A stretch of DNA of 64,000 nt from Mycobacterium sp. E2479 (GCF_001667925.1 NZ_LZJR01000010.1:121960-185959); one strand, 5' to 3'; shown: positions 46,836 to 56,248, counted from the first letter of the stretch. The notes: generated by a model not told the origin, from the sequence alone. Numbers and translations are program-made.

Positions 46836-47120
46836 CTACCGATTGACGACGGTGACCGGGTGCACGTAGGGCAGATCGGTGGGGGGCAGCGGGAACACCA
46901 GCTCACCGAAGGGCGACAGCGCGCCCGTGCGATCGGTCACGAGTTCACTGACCGCGTGGTCGTCGGGGTCCGTCGTCGGCCAGCCGTTGTCCACATACTT
47001 GGTTTTACGTGCTTTGCCCTCAGCAGTGTCAGCCACGAGGTCCATTCTGACAGGTGGCCGGACGGCACGCGGCGCAAGACCGGCGTTTGAAGACGCGTTG
47101 CCGTCGCCGCCGCCGGTCAC
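46836..47120 (-). CDS. Small conserved mycobacterial protein (Rv0863-like)
   Basis: 94 residues if started at GTG 47120, close to the 93 I recall for Rv0863. Other in-frame starts are GTG 47168 and ATG 47045; none has a clear ribosome site. The conserved part is the C-terminal half: [36 protein letters not shown], then [27 protein letters not shown]. There is no membrane segment or recognisable domain. It is just upstream of moaC2 (8 nt), so probably in its operon, and divergent from the XPB-partner gene. Confidence 0.78.
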   Translation of the reverse strand: MTGGGDGNASSNAGLAPRAVRPPVRMDLVADTAEGKARKTKYVDNGWPTTDPDDHAVSELVTDRTGALSPFGELVFPLPPTDLPYVHPVTVVNR

Positions 47121-47188
47121 CGCGCTAGCGGCGCGATGGGCTGTCGAGGCCTGCTGGGTATCAGCCACCTGCTTTACGCTGGTCAGCA

Positions 47189-49447
47189 ATGACCGACAAC
47201 ACCCCGGATATCCCGCTGGGATCGTGGCTGGCCGAGTTGTCCGATGAGCGGCTGATCCGACTGTTGGAATTGCGGCCTGACCTCGCCCAGCCCCCACCCG
47301 GCAGCATCGCCGCGCTGGCCGCGCGCGCCCAGGCCCGCCAGTCGATCAAGGCCGCCACCGATGACCTGGACTTTCTGCGGCTGGCCGTACTCGACGCGCT
47401 GTTAGTGCTCCAGGCCGACGTGGAGCCTGTGCCCACCGCGAAGCTGCTAGCGCTGATCGGTGACCGCGCCCCCGAAACCGACGTCCTCGACGCGGTGGAC
47501 GACCTCCGGCAACGCGCCTTGGCTTGGGGCGACGCCGCGCTGCGCGTGGCCGCCGACGCCGCGGCAGGAATGCCGTGGCATCCGGGCCAGGTCAGTCTCG
47601 AGGACGCGTCGCGCAGCGCCGAGCAGATCGCCGGCCTGATCGATGGCCTCGACCAGGCGCAGCTCGACGTGTTGGAGAAGCTTCTAGAAGGTTCCCCGTT
47701 GGGCCGCACCCGCGACGCCGCGCCCGGCGCGCCCGCCGACCGGCCGGTACCCCAGCTGCTGGCCATGGGCCTGTTGCGGCGCATCGATGCCGAGACGGTG
47801 ATCCTGCCCCGCCACGTCGGGCAGGTGCTGCGGGGCGAGCAGCCCGGTCCCATGCAGCTGACCGCACCCGACCCGGTGGTCTCCACCACCACGGCCGACG
47901 ACGTCGACGCAACCGCTGCCGGGGCTGTCATCGACTTGCTACGCGAGGTCGATGTCCTGCTTGAAACGCTTTCCACCGCACCGGTTTCCGAGCTGCGAAG
48001 CGGCGGTCTGGGGATTCGCGACGTCAAGCGGCTGGGCAAGGTGACCGGCATCGAAGAGTCGCGCCTGGGATTGATCCTCGAAGTCGCGGCCGCGGCTGGG
48101 TTGATCGCCAGCGGCATGCCAGACCCCGAGCCGGTCACCGGAGAGGCACCGTACTGGGCGCCGACGGTCGCAACCGACCGGTACGCCGCGATGTCGGCCG
48201 CCGAACGCTGGCAGCTGTTGGCCAGCACCTGGCTCGACCTTCCCGGTCGGCCGGCGCTGATCGGCAGCCGCGGCCCCGACGCCAAGCCCTATGGGGCCCT
48301 CACCGACGGCCTGTACTCCACGGCCGCACCGCTGGATCGCCGGCTGTTGCTCTCCATGCTGTCCGAACTGCCCCCCGGCGCCGGCGTCAACGCGGCGCAC
48401 GCTTCGGCGGCGCTGATCTGGCGGCGCCCGCGCTGGGCCAAACGGTTGCAGCCCGGACCCGTCGGGGACCTGCTCGCCGAGAGCAACGCCCTGGGGCTGG
48501 TGGGCCGCGGGGCGATCAGCACACCTGGTCGCGCGCTGCTGGACGACGACGGCGATCCGCAGCTCGCGATCGAGGCGATGAACCGGGCGCTGCCCAAACC
48601 GGTCGACCATTTCCTGCTGCAGGCGGATCTCACCGTGGTCGTGCCCGGCCCATTGGAACGCGACCTGGCCGAGCAACTCGCCGTCGTCGCCACCGTCGAA
48701 TCGGCCGGCACCGCGATGGTGTACCGAATCAGCGAGCAGTCGATCCGCCACGCACTCGATGTCGGCAAGACCCGCGACTGGATGCATTCCTTATTCGCCA
48801 AGCATTCGAAAACTCCGGTTCCCCAAGGCTTGAGCTACCTCATCGACGATGTTGCACGCCGGCATGGGCAGCTGCGGATCGGCATGGCGGCGTCGTTCGT
48901 GCGCTGCGAGGACCCCGCCCTGCTGGCCCAGGCGGTGGCAGCACCGGCGACCGAAGAGGTGCAGTTGCGGGCCCTTGCGCCGACGGTCGCGGTGTCGCCG
49001 GCCCCCATCGGCGAGGTGCTCGTCGCCCTGCGGGCCGCCGGCTTCGCGCCGGCGGCCGAGGATTCCTCCGGCGCCATCGTCGACGTTCGTCCGCGCGGTG
49101 CCCGGGTGGCCACGCCCCAGCAGCGCCGGCCCTATCGCCCGATCCGGCGTCCCAACAGCGAAAGCCTCAACGCGGTGGTGGCGGTGCTGCGCAAGGTGAC
49201 CGCCGCACCATTCGGCAACATCCGTGTCGATCCCGCGGTCACCATGACGCAGTTGCAGCGCGCGGCCAAGGAACAAGACACCCTGGTGATCGGTTATCTG
49301 GATGCGGCCGGTGTGGCGACCCAGCGAGTGGTGTCACCCATCACCATCAAAGGCGGTCAACTGGTGGCGTTTGACTCCGCGTCCGGAAAGCTGCGTGACT
49401 TCGCCATCCACCGCATCACGTCGGTTGTGTCGGCCACCGGCCGATAA
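47189..49447 (+). CDS. Helicase-associated protein with XPB/Ssl2-like N-terminal domain (Rv0862c-like)
   Basis: 752 residues from ATG 47189. It starts [44 protein letters not shown], typical of actinobacterial 'helicase C-terminal domain 3 / XPB-Ssl2 N-terminal' proteins. Several winged-helix-like units lie in the middle (for example [16 protein letters not shown], then [24 protein letters not shown]). A C-terminal WYL-like part follows with [18 protein letters not shown] and [33 protein letters not shown]. No ATPase motif is present, so it is a partner rather than a motor. The XPB helicase gene follows after 52 nt, as in M. tuberculosis. Confidence 0.9.
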   Translation: MTDNTPDIPLGSWLAELSDERLIRLLELRPDLAQPPPGSIAALAARAQARQSIKAATDDLDFLRLAVLDALLVLQADVEPVPTAKLLALIGDRAPETDVLDAVDDLRQRALAWGDAALRVAADAAAGMPWHPGQVSLEDASRSAEQIAGLIDGLDQAQLDVLEKLLEGSPLGRTRDAAPGAPADRPVPQLLAMGLLRRIDAETVILPRHVGQVLRGEQPGPMQLTAPDPVVSTTTADDVDATAAGAVIDLLREVDVLLETLSTAPVSELRSGGLGIRDVKRLGKVTGIEESRLGLILEVAAAAGLIASGMPDPEPVTGEAPYWAPTVATDRYAAMSAAERWQLLASTWLDLPGRPALIGSRGPDAKPYGALTDGLYSTAAPLDRRLLLSMLSELPPGAGVNAAHASAALIWRRPRWAKRLQPGPVGDLLAESNALGLVGRGAISTPGRALLDDDGDPQLAIEAMNRALPKPVDHFLLQADLTVVVPGPLERDLAEQLAVVATVESAGTAMVYRISEQSIRHALDVGKTRDWMHSLFAKHSKTPVPQGLSYLIDDVARRHGQLRIGMAASFVRCEDPALLAQAVAAPATEEVQLRALAPTVAVSPAPIGEVLVALRAAGFAPAAEDSSGAIVDVRPRGARVATPQQRRPYRPIRRPNSESLNAVVAVLRKVTAAPFGNIRVDPAVTMTQLQRAAKEQDTLVIGYLDAAGVATQRVVSPITIKGGQLVAFDSASGKLRDFAIHRITSVVSATGR

Positions 49448-49499
49448 TGGGTGCCATGCCTGCCGGCGTGACCACAGATCAGGAGGAGTGGCGCTGAGT

Positions 49500-51149
49500 A
49501 TGTCTGACGGACCGTTGATCGTGCAGTCCGATAAGACTGTGCTGCTCGAGGTCGACCACGATCTCGCCGGCGCGGCGCGCGCCGCCATCGCGCCGTTCGC
49601 CGAGCTGGAACGCGCGCCCGAACACGTGCACACCTATCGCATCACCCCCCTGGCGCTGTGGAACGCCCGCGCCGCCGGTCATGACGCCGAACAGGTGGTC
49701 GACGCGCTGGTCAGCTTCTCGCGTTACGCGGTGCCCCAGCCGCTGCTGGTCGACATCGTCGATACCATGGCCCGCTACGGACGTTTGCAGCTGGTGAGAA
49801 ACCCGGCACACGGCCTGACACTGGTGAGCCTGGATCGCGCGGTGCTCGAAGAGGTGTTGCGCAACAAGAAGATTGCACCGATGCTCGGCGCCCGAATCGA
49901 CGACGACACGGTCGTCGTCCATCCCAGCGAGCGCGGTCGCGTCAAGCAGATGCTGCTCAAGATCGGTTGGCCCGCAGAAGATCTCGCCGGCTACGTCGAC
50001 GGTGAAGCGCATCCGATCAGCCTGGCCCAGGACGGCTGGCACCTACGCGACTATCAGCAGATGGCCGCCGACTCGTTTTGGTCCGGCGGATCCGGTGTGG
50101 TGGTGCTTCCGTGCGGCGCCGGTAAGACACTGGTGGGCGCGGCGGCCATGGCGAAAGCCGGTGCGACGACGCTGATTCTGGTCACCAATATCGTCGCGGC
50201 GCGGCAATGGAAGCGCGAGCTGATCGCGCGTACGTCGCTCACCGAGGACGAAATCGGCGAATACTCCGGCGAACGCAAAGAGATCCGGCCGGTCACCATC
50301 TCCACGTATCAGATGATCACTCGCCGCACCAAGGGCGAGTATCGGCACCTGGAGCTCTTCGATAGCCGGGACTGGGGGCTGATCATCTACGACGAGGTCC
50401 ATCTGTTGCCGGCACCGGTGTTCCGGATGACTGCGGATCTGCAGTCCAAGCGGCGCCTGGGTCTGACCGCGACGCTCGTCCGCGAGGACGGCCGCGAGGG
50501 CGACGTGTTCTCGCTGATTGGCCCCAAGCGCTATGACGCGCCGTGGAAGGACATCGAGGCGCAGGGGTGGATCGCGCCGGCCGAGTGCGTCGAAGTGCGG
50601 GTCACCATGACCGACAACGAGCGGATGATCTACGCCACCGCCGAACCCGAAGAGCGGTACAAGCTGTGCTCGACGGTGCACACCAAAATCGCCGTGGTCA
50701 AATCACTTCTGGCGAAACATCCCGGCGAGCAGACCCTGGTGATCGGCGCCTACCTCGATCAGCTCGACGAGCTCGGTGCCGAGCTGAACGCCCCGGTCAT
50801 CCAGGGGTCCACCCGGACCAAGGAACGGGAAGAACTGTTCGATGCCTTCCGTCGAGGCGAGTTGTCCACCCTGGTGGTGTCCAAAGTCGCGAACTTCTCC
50901 ATCGACTTGCCGGAAGCCTCTGTAGCGGTGCAGGTCTCGGGAACATTCGGCTCGCGCCAAGAGGAGGCGCAACGGCTGGGCCGGCTGCTTCGGCCCAAGT
51001 CGGACGGTGGGGGCGCCATCTTCTATTCCGTGGTGGCGCGCGACAGCCTGGATGCCGAGTATGCCGCGCACCGGCAGCGCTTCTTGGCCGAGCAGGGCTA
51101 CGGTTACATCATTCGCGATGCGGACGACCTCTTGGGACCGGCGATTTAG
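49500..51149 (+). CDS. XPB-type DNA helicase (ERCC3-like)
   Basis: 549 residues from ATG 49500 (AGGAGG 13 nt upstream; GTG 49488 also in frame). The superfamily 2 motifs are all visible: PCGAGKT (I), ISTYQMITRR (Ib area), DEVH (II), LTATLVREDG (III plus the RED motif), and QRLGRLLRPK (VI). The N-terminal ~190 residues form the damage-recognition-like domain. The bacterial XPB of M. tuberculosis (Rv0861c) is an ATP-dependent 3'-5' helicase with annealing activity; involvement in repair or transcription is assumed. In M. tuberculosis fadB lies next; here 8 kb of accessory genes intervene. Confidence 0.95.
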   Translation: MSDGPLIVQSDKTVLLEVDHDLAGAARAAIAPFAELERAPEHVHTYRITPLALWNARAAGHDAEQVVDALVSFSRYAVPQPLLVDIVDTMARYGRLQLVRNPAHGLTLVSLDRAVLEEVLRNKKIAPMLGARIDDDTVVVHPSERGRVKQMLLKIGWPAEDLAGYVDGEAHPISLAQDGWHLRDYQQMAADSFWSGGSGVVVLPCGAGKTLVGAAAMAKAGATTLILVTNIVAARQWKRELIARTSLTEDEIGEYSGERKEIRPVTISTYQMITRRTKGEYRHLELFDSRDWGLIIYDEVHLLPAPVFRMTADLQSKRRLGLTATLVREDGREGDVFSLIGPKRYDAPWKDIEAQGWIAPAECVEVRVTMTDNERMIYATAEPEERYKLCSTVHTKIAVVKSLLAKHPGEQTLVIGAYLDQLDELGAELNAPVIQGSTRTKEREELFDAFRRGELSTLVVSKVANFSIDLPEASVAVQVSGTFGSRQEEAQRLGRLLRPKSDGGGAIFYSVVARDSLDAEYAAHRQRFLAEQGYGYIIRDADDLLGPAI

Positions 51150-51318
51150 GTTGTACGGCGTCGCCAGTTAGCGCAGCGGCCGCCATGTTGTTCGACGTCC
51201 CGGGATCGACGAATTCGATTGTGCTGCTTGACAGCCGCCGTCCCTTTTTCGGTGTCGGCGGGCGGATCGACGCGCGGGCTACGGGCCGTAACTAATCAGT
51301 ATCCTAGCGCAACTATTG

Positions 51319-51330
51319 CATAGTGCTATG
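51319..51330. promoter_or_regulatory. Palindrome CATAG-TG-CTATG in a promoter
   Basis: A perfect 5-bp inverted repeat (51319-51323 and 51326-51330) that overlaps a TATGAT -10-like hexamer (51327-51332). It is 35-46 nt upstream of the first FAD monooxygenase gene, where a repressor would block transcription. The region is locally AT-rich. Confidence 0.5.
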
Positions 51331-51364
51331 ATATTCAGGCTCCACTCGCACAGGAGGTACGCAC

Positions 51365-52549
51365 ATGAAGATCGCCATCGTCGGTGCGGGCATCGCCGGT
51401 CCAACACTTGCGTACTGGCTTTGGCGCTATGGTCACCAGCCCACCCTGATCGAGAAGGCGGCGCGTCTTCGCACCGGCGGCTACGCAGTGGATTTTTGGG
51501 GCGCCGGGTATGCCGTTGCCGAACGTATGGAACTGACCGCCGAATTGCACGCAGCCGGATACGCGGTCAAAGAGGTGCGGATCGTGGACCGGAATTCGCG
51601 CAAGGTGGGCGGCTTTTCGGCTGAGGTGTTCCGGCGGAACGTCGATGGCCGGTTCGTGACTGTGCCCCGCGGCGATTTGGCGGCCATGATCTATCGCTCC
51701 ATCGACAATCATGTCGAGACTCTGTTCGGTGAAAGCGTTTCGGCCATCGAGCAACACGACTCTTGCGTACAGGTCAGCCTCGAGCGCGGCGGGTCACGAC
51801 AATTCGACCTGCTCGTCGGTGCAGGTGGTATTCATTCGCCTGTACGGGAATTGGTCTTCGGCACGCAAGCCCGATGGGAGGCCGATCTCGGTTACCGAGT
51901 CGCGGCGTTCGAGGCCGACGGCTACCAACCGCGTGATGAACTCGTCTACGTCGCACACACCATGCCCGGGCGCATGATCGGACGATTCACGATGCGCGGC
52001 GAGAAGACGATGTTTCTTTTCGTTTTCACGCCCGATCACATGAGCGGCCCCGATCCGCAGGATGCGTCACAGGCCAAGAACACACTGCATGAGGTTTTCG
52101 GCGACGCGGGCTGGGAATGCCCAGAGATCTTGCGCAAACTCGACAAGACCACCGATGTGTACTTCGATCGCGTCAGCCAAATCGTCATGGACCACTGGTC
52201 GGACGGGCGTGTAGCGCTCATCGGCGACGCTGCGGCTGCCGTCTCGCTGCTGGCGGGTGAGGGAACGGGTCTCGCGATGGTGCAGGCCTACGTACTGGCA
52301 GGCGAACTCAGTCGCGCAGGAGGCGATCACCAGGATGCGTTTCGTCGCTATGAGCGGCGATTGCGTCCGATCGTTGAGGCCAGGCAGCGGTCGGCGCGGG
52401 CATTCGCCACGATGTTCGCGCCAAAGACGGCGCTGGGCGTATGGACCCGCAACCAGGCGTCGAAACTGCTGAATATTCCGCGGCTGGCCGACTGGGCCAT
52501 CCGCAGCGAATTTCGTGACGACATCGCATTGCCCGAATATGCCGCGTAG
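51365..52549 (+). CDS. FAD-dependent aromatic-hydroxylase-type monooxygenase (copy 1)
   Basis: 394 residues from ATG 51365, with AGGAGG 9 nt upstream. It is a group A flavoprotein monooxygenase. The FAD Rossmann motif is IVGAGIAGPTLAYWL, the second FAD motif is GRVALIGDAAAAVSLLAGEGTGLAM, and the DG-type segment is LLVGAGGIHSPVR. It hydroxylates an aromatic or polyketide substrate, or, like TetX relatives, inactivates a drug. The substrate cannot be read from sequence. It is a paralogue of the gene at 56249. It stands alone on its strand with its own putative operator and bounds the accessory block on the left. Confidence 0.9.
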   Translation: MKIAIVGAGIAGPTLAYWLWRYGHQPTLIEKAARLRTGGYAVDFWGAGYAVAERMELTAELHAAGYAVKEVRIVDRNSRKVGGFSAEVFRRNVDGRFVTVPRGDLAAMIYRSIDNHVETLFGESVSAIEQHDSCVQVSLERGGSRQFDLLVGAGGIHSPVRELVFGTQARWEADLGYRVAAFEADGYQPRDELVYVAHTMPGRMIGRFTMRGEKTMFLFVFTPDHMSGPDPQDASQAKNTLHEVFGDAGWECPEILRKLDKTTDVYFDRVSQIVMDHWSDGRVALIGDAAAAVSLLAGEGTGLAMVQAYVLAGELSRAGGDHQDAFRRYERRLRPIVEARQRSARAFATMFAPKTALGVWTRNQASKLLNIPRLADWAIRSEFRDDIALPEYAA

Positions 52550-52597
52550 CCGGGCCAATCGCGGTTTGAGGACCCGGAAGGGTTGTGCCTCGGGCGA

Positions 52598-53743
52598 TTA
52601 GAGCGACAGGATGGTCGCCGACGCGGTGCCCGGCGCGCCATACACCTGGGCCAGCCCGACGCGCGGGTTGCCGGGAACCTGACGCTTCCCCGCCTCGCCA
52701 CGCAGCTGACGCACCAACTCGTGCATCTGCCGCAGCCCCGATGCGCCGATCGGCTCGCCATTGGCGATCAGCCCACCATCGGTGTTGACCGGCATCGAGC
52801 CGTGAATCTCGGTGGCGCCGTCGGCCAGCAGCTTCTCCTGCTCACCGTCGGCGCACAGGCCGGTCTCGGCCATGTGGATGACCTCGTTGCCGGCGTCGGT
52901 GTCCTGCAGCTGGGCGACATCGACGTCCTCGGGACCGATGCCCGCGGCTTCGTAGGCCGCCTTGGACGCGTACACCGTCGGCGAGACGTCCTCGTCGAGC
53001 GGTGCGAAGGTGGCATGCACCTCATACGCCCCGAACGTGCGAGTGCGGATCTCACAAGCGCGCACGTACACCGGCTTGTCGGTGAACTTGTGCGCGATGT
53101 CTGCGCGACACATGATGACCGCGGCGGCGCCCTCGTCGGGCGCGCAGAACATGTACTGCGTCAGCGGGTAGTTGAGCGTAGGCGAGTTGAGGATCTCCTC
53201 GACGGAGATCTCCTTGCGCCGGAAGGCATTCGGGTTCAGCGTACCGTTGCGGAAGTTCTTGTTGGCCACCCGCGCCAGCGTCTCCTGCGAGATGTGGTGA
53301 TCGTGCAGATACTTGTTGGCCTTCATCCCGAAGAACTTGGTCGTGACGAACTGACCGTTCTGCGCGTACCACTGCGGCAGCGCCAGCTTGGCGGGGTCGT
53401 CGGTGAAAGCACCGCGCGGATGTTTGTCCAAGCCGATGGCGATGCCGATGTCGTACTTGCCCAAGCGGATGGTGTCCGCCGTCTGCTGAATGGCACTGGC
53501 CGCGGTGGCGCAGGCGTTGAAGACGTTGGTAAAGGTGATGCCGGTCAGTCCAACCAGGCGGGTGACCGCGTCCGGGTTGGACACTTCGTGACTGCCACCG
53601 AAGCCGAACTGAATGTCTTTCCACTGAACACCGGCGTCGGTGAGCGCGCTTTGGATGGCTTCAGCGCCCATCTGCATCGCGGTCTTCTCGAACCGGCCGA
53701 AGGGATGCAGACCCACACCGATGATCGCTACATCGTTGGTCAT
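52598..53743 (-). CDS. Thiolase-fold lipid-transfer protein (Ltp/SCP-x type)
   Basis: 381 residues from ATG 53743. The fold follows the SCP-x thiolase branch: VAIIGVGLHPFGRFEKTAMQMGAEAI at the start, the FNACATAASAIQQTADTIRLGKYDIGIAIG nucleophile area with a Cys in ACATA, and NTDGGLIANGEPIGASGLRQMHELVRQLRGE near the C-terminus. Note that the last motif reads GEPIGASG rather than the GHPxGxSG of true thiolases, so the His is missing. Members of this kind pair with a DUF35 protein to act as retro-aldolases or CoA-ester lyases in side-chain degradation. The DUF35 gene is 16 nt upstream. Confidence 0.88.
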   Translation of the reverse strand: MTNDVAIIGVGLHPFGRFEKTAMQMGAEAIQSALTDAGVQWKDIQFGFGGSHEVSNPDAVTRLVGLTGITFTNVFNACATAASAIQQTADTIRLGKYDIGIAIGLDKHPRGAFTDDPAKLALPQWYAQNGQFVTTKFFGMKANKYLHDHHISQETLARVANKNFRNGTLNPNAFRRKEISVEEILNSPTLNYPLTQYMFCAPDEGAAAVIMCRADIAHKFTDKPVYVRACEIRTRTFGAYEVHATFAPLDEDVSPTVYASKAAYEAAGIGPEDVDVAQLQDTDAGNEVIHMAETGLCADGEQEKLLADGATEIHGSMPVNTDGGLIANGEPIGASGLRQMHELVRQLRGEAGKRQVPGNPRVGLAQVYGAPGTASATILSL

Positions 53744-53759
53744 CTCAGTCTCCTTCTGT

Positions 53760-54173
53760 CTAAACCGGCTGGAAAGCGAACGTGATGATCTCGTTGCCGT
53801 CCGCGTCGGTGGTGAAAGGCACCATGGTGAGCTCGACCTCCTGGCCGAACTTCAGCTTGGCCGGGTCGTTCTCGGTCAGCCGCCCCTCGACACGGATGAC
53901 GTCACCGAGCTGGACCAGACCCACGCCGAACGGCACGAAGTCCTTGCCGGTCGGGCCGGCGTACGGGGCCCCGGGCGGGAAGCCCTGAGTGGTCCAAGCG
54001 ACGACGGTGCCGGTCCGCGGCAACAGCACGTCGCTCATCGCGCCGCCGCTGCACCGCGGGCACCGCTGCTGCACCGGGAAGGTCGTGGCGCTGCAATCGC
54101 CGCACCGACTGCCGATCAGCTGCGGGTTCTCGTCCGGCCAGGTCGAGATCTCGGGAGCGAGTGCCTTCTGCAT
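53760..54173 (-). CDS. DUF35 OB-fold / zinc-ribbon acyl-CoA-associated protein
   Basis: 137 residues from ATG 54173. An N-terminal rubredoxin-like zinc ribbon (SRCGDCSATTFPVQQRCPRCSG; C-x2-C...C-x2-C) is followed by the OB-fold (GTVVAWTTQGFPPGAPYAGPTGKDFVPFGVGLVQLGDVIRVEGRL). This is the architecture of DUF35 proteins such as ChsH2's C-terminal half, which join thiolase-like Ltp proteins to form aldolase or hydratase complexes acting on CoA-thioesters. It is the first gene of a two-gene unit with the Ltp-type gene (16 nt apart), divergent from the ABM gene. Confidence 0.9.
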   Translation of the reverse strand: MQKALAPEISTWPDENPQLIGSRCGDCSATTFPVQQRCPRCSGGAMSDVLLPRTGTVVAWTTQGFPPGAPYAGPTGKDFVPFGVGLVQLGDVIRVEGRLTENDPAKLKFGQEVELTMVPFTTDADGNEIITFAFQPV

Positions 54174-54323
54174 TGAGGGATCCTCCAGGAACGTCCGCGG
54201 TGCGCCAAAAGAACAATTCTGACTGAACGGTATAACAGCTTTCCGAAAAGTGGAAACCGCATTCTCATAGCTGGAGGACCGGGCGGGCCGACGACGGACC
54301 GGGCACGAAGATATGTTGGGCCC

Positions 54324-54617
54324 ATGACGGTCACGGTGATACTCGAGCTCAGATTCAAGCCCGACGAGGTCGCTGCGGGGCGCGAGCTGATGGGCCGGGC
54401 GCTACAGGACACTCGCGCGTTCGACGGCAATGTGCGCACCGACGTACTTGTCGACGAGGACGACGAAGCGCACTGGCTCATCTACGAAATCTGGGAGACG
54501 GTCGAAAACGACGAGGCCTACCGCGCGTTTCGCGCCGGCGAAGGCAAGCTGACCCAGCTTCCTCCGCTGCTGGCCGCGCCTCCGGCCAAGACCAGGTACA
54601 TCACCAGCGACGTCTAA
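54324..54617 (+). CDS. Antibiotic-biosynthesis-monooxygenase (ABM) domain protein
   Basis: 97 residues from ATG 54324. The ferredoxin-like dimeric alpha-beta barrel of the ABM family is recognised by VTVILELRFKPDEVAAGRELMGRALQDTRAFDGNVRTDVLVDEDDEAHWLIYEIWETVENDEAYRAFRAG in consecutive pieces. Relatives are cofactor-independent monooxygenases of quinols and anthrones, or monooxygenase accessory proteins. It stands between the divergent DUF35/Ltp unit and the convergent LLM gene (7 nt between stops). A role with the nearby FAD monooxygenases on an aromatic substrate is a guess. Confidence 0.85.
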   Translation: MTVTVILELRFKPDEVAAGRELMGRALQDTRAFDGNVRTDVLVDEDDEAHWLIYEIWETVENDEAYRAFRAGEGKLTQLPPLLAAPPAKTRYITSDV

Positions 54618-54624
54618 CGCGCTA

Positions 54625-55608
54625 TCAGCTCAGCGCAGGAATGACCTCACGCTCGAACAGTTCGATGCCCGACCGGTCGTAGGCGGCCTCGGGGAAGTAG
54701 CAGATCGCGTACTCGCAACCAAGGTCGCGAACCTTGGCGATCCGCTCGATGACTTGTTCCGTTGTGCCTGTTGCCCCCTCCGAGCCTCCGGAGAGCATCG
54801 CATCCGCGGCGGCCTCGGGTACGTAACGCGATATGCGGTCGCGTATCCGCTGCCGCCGGTCTTCGACGTCGGAGTCGGAGGCGCCGATGATTGCGCTGAA
54901 GTTGGCCGAGCGAACGATGGCGTCAAAATCGGTACCCACCTCACGGCAGTGCTCGGCCAGCACATCCGATTTGTGCTTGAAGGCCTCGAGCTCCGGCGTG
55001 AAGTTGGTGTATTGCGCGTACTGCGCGGCGATCCGCAACGTCACCTTCTCGCCGCCACCGGCGATCCAGAAGGGAATTCCCCCGTCCTGCAACGGCTTCG
55101 GCTCGACGATCGCGCCGTCGACCTGATAGTGCTTGCCGTCCAAGCTGACTTTGCCGTCGCGCCACGCATCGCGCATGATCTGCACGCCTTCGTCCAGACG
55201 GCCCAATCGCACACCCGCCGAGGGGAACCCGTAACCGTAAGCGCGCCATTCATGTTCGTACCAGCCACCGCCGATGCCCATCTGAATGCGGCCACCGGAG
55301 ATGACGTCGGCAGTCGCGGCCACCTTGGCGAGATAGACGGGGTTGCGGTAACTCATCGCGGTGCACATCTGGCCGAGTTTGATCCGCGAAGTGCTCGCCG
55401 CGTAGGCCGCCATCAGCGACCACGCTTCGTGCGTCGCCTCGCCGGTCGGCATCGGCACGGTGTGGAAGTGGTCGTAGACCCACAGCGAGTCCCACGCGCT
55501 GTTATCGGCGTAGGTGGCCAGGTCGCGCATCAGCGCCCACTGTTTTTCGGGTTCGATGTCGACCAGATCCATCCGCCAGCCCTGCGGAATGAAGAGTCCA
55601 AAGCGCAT
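54625..55608 (-). CDS. F420-dependent luciferase-like monooxygenase/oxidoreductase (copy 1)
   Basis: 327 residues from ATG 55608 (MRFGLFIPQGW); the frame opens 9 codons further upstream but without conservation. It is a bacterial-luciferase-like TIM barrel. Its F420-dependent TIGR03560-type signatures are WDSLWVYDHFHTVPMP, SRIKLGQMCTAMSYRNPVYLAKVAATADVISGGRIQMGIGGGWYEHEWRAYG and IPFWIAGGGEKVTLRIAAQYA. These enzymes use reduced F420 or FMN on unknown substrates. It lies 23 nt downstream of the tetR gene on the same strand, so is likely in the TetR-controlled unit. Confidence 0.9.
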   Translation of the reverse strand: MRFGLFIPQGWRMDLVDIEPEKQWALMRDLATYADNSAWDSLWVYDHFHTVPMPTGEATHEAWSLMAAYAASTSRIKLGQMCTAMSYRNPVYLAKVAATADVISGGRIQMGIGGGWYEHEWRAYGYGFPSAGVRLGRLDEGVQIMRDAWRDGKVSLDGKHYQVDGAIVEPKPLQDGGIPFWIAGGGEKVTLRIAAQYAQYTNFTPELEAFKHKSDVLAEHCREVGTDFDAIVRSANFSAIIGASDSDVEDRRQRIRDRISRYVPEAAADAMLSGGSEGATGTTEQVIERIAKVRDLGCEYAICYFPEAAYDRSGIELFEREVIPALS

Positions 55609-55631
55609 AACTAGGGACCTTAGCCTGCGAC

Positions 55632-56168
55632 TCAACCACCCAGCGCGTCAAGCGCGGCCGCCACCGACTTCTCGCGTAGCTCTTCGCGGGGCGCGTCGGG
55701 AAACTGCACGCAGCAATCCTGCAAGCCGCCGAAGGCGACCACCGCCCGAGTGGACTGCGCGAGCGTCGGCTTCTTGCCGAAGACCAGCCTGGCCAGCCGC
55801 TCACGCCACGCCAGCACGGTATCGATGAGGTCGAGGTCGATCAGCGTCGAGAGCTCGGTCAACAGCAGCACCAGGTCCCGGCGGTGCCGGTAGTGGAAAT
55901 CGAAGTAACCCTCTAACAGCTCGCGCGCATCGTTGCGGCGGCGCCCCTCGGCCTCGGCGACGAAGCGTTCGCCCTCGTCGATCAGCGGCACCAGGATGCT
56001 GCGCACGAGTTCTTCGCGTGATGGAAAATGGTAGTACAACGCGGGTTTGGTGATCCCTAGCTGGTTGGCGATGTCCTGCAGGCTGGTGCGCTGCACGCCG
56101 CGCTGCAAGAAGAGCTCGCGGGCGACCTCTTGGATGCGCTCACGGGTGTCCGACCGGGGCCTGCTCAC
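55632..56168 (-). CDS. TetR-family transcriptional repressor
   Basis: 178 residues from GTG 56168 (MSRPRSDTRERI). An 18-codon upstream extension is open but would run through the operator sites, so the inner start is preferred. The helix-turn-helix is textbook TetR: IQEVARELFLQRGVQRTSLQDIANQLGITKPALYYHFPSREELV at about residues 12-55. The rest is a helical ligand-binding domain (FDFHYRHRRDLVLLLTELST). It is divergent from the FAD monooxygenase gene at 56249, and two palindromes fill the 80-nt gap, so it probably represses both directions. Confidence 0.92.
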   Translation of the reverse strand: MSRPRSDTRERIQEVARELFLQRGVQRTSLQDIANQLGITKPALYYHFPSREELVRSILVPLIDEGERFVAEAEGRRRNDARELLEGYFDFHYRHRRDLVLLLTELSTLIDLDLIDTVLAWRERLARLVFGKKPTLAQSTRAVVAFGGLQDCCVQFPDAPREELREKSVAAALDALGG

Positions 56169-56185
56169 CCTCGCGAGTTTATCTG

Positions 56186-56230
56186 ACTTTCCGATAGGTA
56201 AGTGGGATGCTAAGCTTACCAAACGGTAAG
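56186..56230. promoter_or_regulatory. Two TetR operators between the tetR and FAD monooxygenase genes
   Basis: Operator 1 (56186-56203): ACTTTCC-GATA-GGTAAGT, 6 of 7 arm positions paired. Operator 2 (56215-56230): CTTACC-AAAC-GGTAAG, perfect arms. Both share the half-site GGTAAG with a 4-nt spacer, 11 nt apart. They sit 18-62 nt upstream of the tetR start and 19-63 nt upstream of the monooxygenase start. Confidence 0.82.
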
Positions 56231-56248
56231 TAAGCGTGGGAGGTGGTC

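Noticed and set aside
47161..48285. A 374-codon Ser/Arg/Ala-rich open frame on the minus strand opposite the XPB-partner gene
   Set aside because: Low-complexity composition typical of antisense reading in GC-rich DNA; the plus-strand gene is conserved and longer.
54174..54323. AGAA-CAA-TTCT and CTGAAC...CAG motifs before the DUF35/Ltp unit, considered as a KstR-type site
   Set aside because: They do not match the KstR consensus TnnAACnnGTTnnA; arms are too short to claim an operator.
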